From positions 102,805-166,804 of the forward strand of contig NZ_SPDV01000008.1 of assembly GCF_004564275.1 (NCBI RefSeq): a stretch of DNA of 64,000 nt, written 5' to 3'. Below, in pieces: positions 63,189 to 64,000 of the stretch. The position numbers and the translations under genes were made by a program. Source of the stretch: Sphingomonas parva (ex Maeng et al. 2020) (lineage in GTDB: Bacteria > Pseudomonadota > Alphaproteobacteria > Sphingomonadales > Sphingomonadaceae). The notes below the pieces were generated by a model. It was not told where the DNA came from and made no database searches. It saw only the letters and a program-made list of their open reading frames with translations. Each line of letters begins with the position of its first letter. Position 1 is the stretch's first letter.

Positions 63189-63947
63189 TTGGAAGCGACA
63201 CGACACGAATTCGCCGCGCCGGACGGGGTGCGGCTGAGCTGGGCGGAGATGGGCCCCGCCGAGGGCCGGCCGGTGGTGCTGCTCCACGGCCTGTTCTCGG
63301 ACGCCGAGACCAACTGGCTGAAGTTCGGCCATGCCGCCCAGATCGCCGCGCGCGGCTTCCGGGTGATCATGCCCGACCTCAGGGCCCATGGGATGAGCGG
63401 CAAGCCGCACGAGGCGGCGGCCTATCCGCCCGACGTGCTCGCGCACGACGGGCTGGCGCTGGTCGACCATCTCGGCCTCGGCGATTACGACCTCGGCGGC
63501 TATTCACTGGGCGGGCGGACGGCGGTGCGGATGGTGATCCTCGGCGCGCGGCCGCGGCGGCTGATCGTCGCCGGCATGGGGCTCAGGGGGCTGCTGAACA
63601 CCGGCGGCCGCGCCCACCATTTCCGCAAGATCCTGACCGGCCTCGGCAGCCACAGCCGCGGCTCGCCCGGATGGCTGGCCGAGGCCTTCCTCAAGACCAC
63701 CGGCGGCGATCCCGAGGCTTTGCTGCCCCTGCTCGGCAGCTTCGTCGATTCGACCGAGACGGAGATCCGGGGGATCGCGGTGCCGACCCTGGTGCTGGCC
63801 GGCGCCGAGGACCAGGACAACGGCCCGGCGGTCGACCTCGAGGCGGTGCTGCCCGACGCGCGCTTCGTCGAAGTGCCCGGCAACCACATGAGCGCGGTGA
63901 CCAAGCCGGAGCTGGGCCGGGCGATCGCGGGGTTCCTGGCGGAATGA
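63189..63947 (+). CDS. Alpha/beta hydrolase, copy 2
   Basis: 252 aa from TTG 63189, identical in protein and DNA to the gene at 61798-62556, with the same GAGGAGCACAGGAC ribosome site. It has the same catalytic Ser (GYSLGG), Asp and His motifs. It arose by the tandem duplication or is an assembly artefact. Nothing suggests divergence of function. Confidence 0.86.
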   Translation: MEATRHEFAAPDGVRLSWAEMGPAEGRPVVLLHGLFSDAETNWLKFGHAAQIAARGFRVIMPDLRAHGMSGKPHEAAAYPPDVLAHDGLALVDHLGLGDYDLGGYSLGGRTAVRMVILGARPRRLIVAGMGLRGLLNTGGRAHHFRKILTGLGSHSRGSPGWLAEAFLKTTGGDPEALLPLLGSFVDSTETEIRGIAVPTLVLAGAEDQDNGPAVDLEAVLPDARFVEVPGNHMSAVTKPELGRAIAGFLAE

Positions 63948-63950
63948 CAG

Positions 63951-64000
63951 TCCTCCCCATCAGCGCGGAGCGCTGATGGGGAGGGGGACCGCGCGTAGCG
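63951..64000. repeat. Palindromic element at the window end (partial)
   Basis: TCCTCCCCATCAGCGC-GGAGCGCTGATGGGGAGG followed by GGACCGCGCGTAGCG, the same element that follows hydrolase copy 1. Cut by the window end. Confidence 0.85.

Larger units (their letters stand above)
62978..64000. repeat. Tandem duplication, copy 2 (continues past the window)
   Basis: Identical to 61587-62609 throughout the 1,023 bp visible. It includes the whole hydrolase gene, its ribosome site and the start of the following palindromic element. The end is beyond the window. Confidence 0.93.

Noticed and set aside
61587..64000. Insertion sequence or transposon carrying the hydrolase
   Set aside because: No transposase, terminal inverted repeats or target-site duplication. 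The repeat boundaries lie in shared palindromic elements, which fits homologous recombination.

Overview
The window reads as a chromosomal segment of a GC-rich alphaproteobacterium, most likely a member of the Sphingomonadales. The evidence is a ChpT-type phosphotransferase beside a chemotaxis operon, a RegB/RegA redox pair joined to a cyoABCD quinol oxidase, a rluD-rpoH pair, a dapF-mtaB-ftsY-yciB operon, a large TonB-dependent receptor and a type-A RNase P RNA. Genes are densely packed, often with 4-base ATGA or GTGA overlaps, and long spurious antisense frames are common.

Layout. 1-2.6 kb (minus): truncated mtgA, rpoH with a terminator, rluD. 2.8-8.7 kb (plus): chpT, then cheA-cheW-cheY-cheB-cheR. 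8.7-12.2 kb (plus): an AmpD-like amidase, rnpB, a J-domain protein, yghU and a secreted unknown. 12.3-16.5 kb (minus): ybiI, a thioesterase, sufE, then an enlarged phage-shock operon. That operon reads: sigma-54-type promoter, 52-aa exported small protein, pspA, pspB, pspC and five small PspB/PspC-tail-like proteins. It is controlled by the divergent pspF (16.7 kb). 17.8-19.2 kb (plus): a TPR protein and sodB. 19.2-25.6 kb (minus): lipoprotein, dapF, mtaB, ftsY, yciB and a two-gene ABC exporter. 25.6-34 kb: an MFS transporter (minus), then cyoABCD, SURF1, regB and regA as one overlapping plus-strand run. 34-43 kb: secreted and outer-membrane proteins, a TonB receptor, a lipoprotein, a GFA enzyme, a diguanylate cyclase, a methyltransferase and a YaiI protein. 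43.4-53.3 kb: ffh-rpsP-rimM and trmD-rplS, the two halves separated by about 6 kb carrying a lipoprotein, two penicillin-binding-like serine hydrolases, a thioredoxin-reductase-like flavoprotein and a membrane protein. 53.4-64 kb: a small membrane protein, a DPP-IV-like S9 peptidase, a membrane M28 peptidase, asd, a YitT-family protein, a GFA enzyme, and an alpha/beta hydrolase present twice in identical tandem copies.

Points of most interest. (1) The psp operon carries an array of small one-helix coiled-coil proteins that share the tail motif of PspC (roughly LERIVTD...EIExLR), behind a sigma-54-like promoter and a 52-codon leader gene. (2) ffh is frameshifted next to a perfect 11-base direct repeat. 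(3) At least 1,023 bp containing the hydrolase gene are tandemly repeated with no visible difference, and the boundary falls inside a family of palindromic intergenic repeats that crowds the last 5 kb. (4) A 19-bp palindrome lies just upstream of cyoA. (5) One serine hydrolase has lost its catalytic lysine.

No tRNA, rRNA, CRISPR array, transposase or phage gene was seen. All assignments come from reading the sequence. Family names rest on recognised motifs and recalled relatives, and no database search was run.
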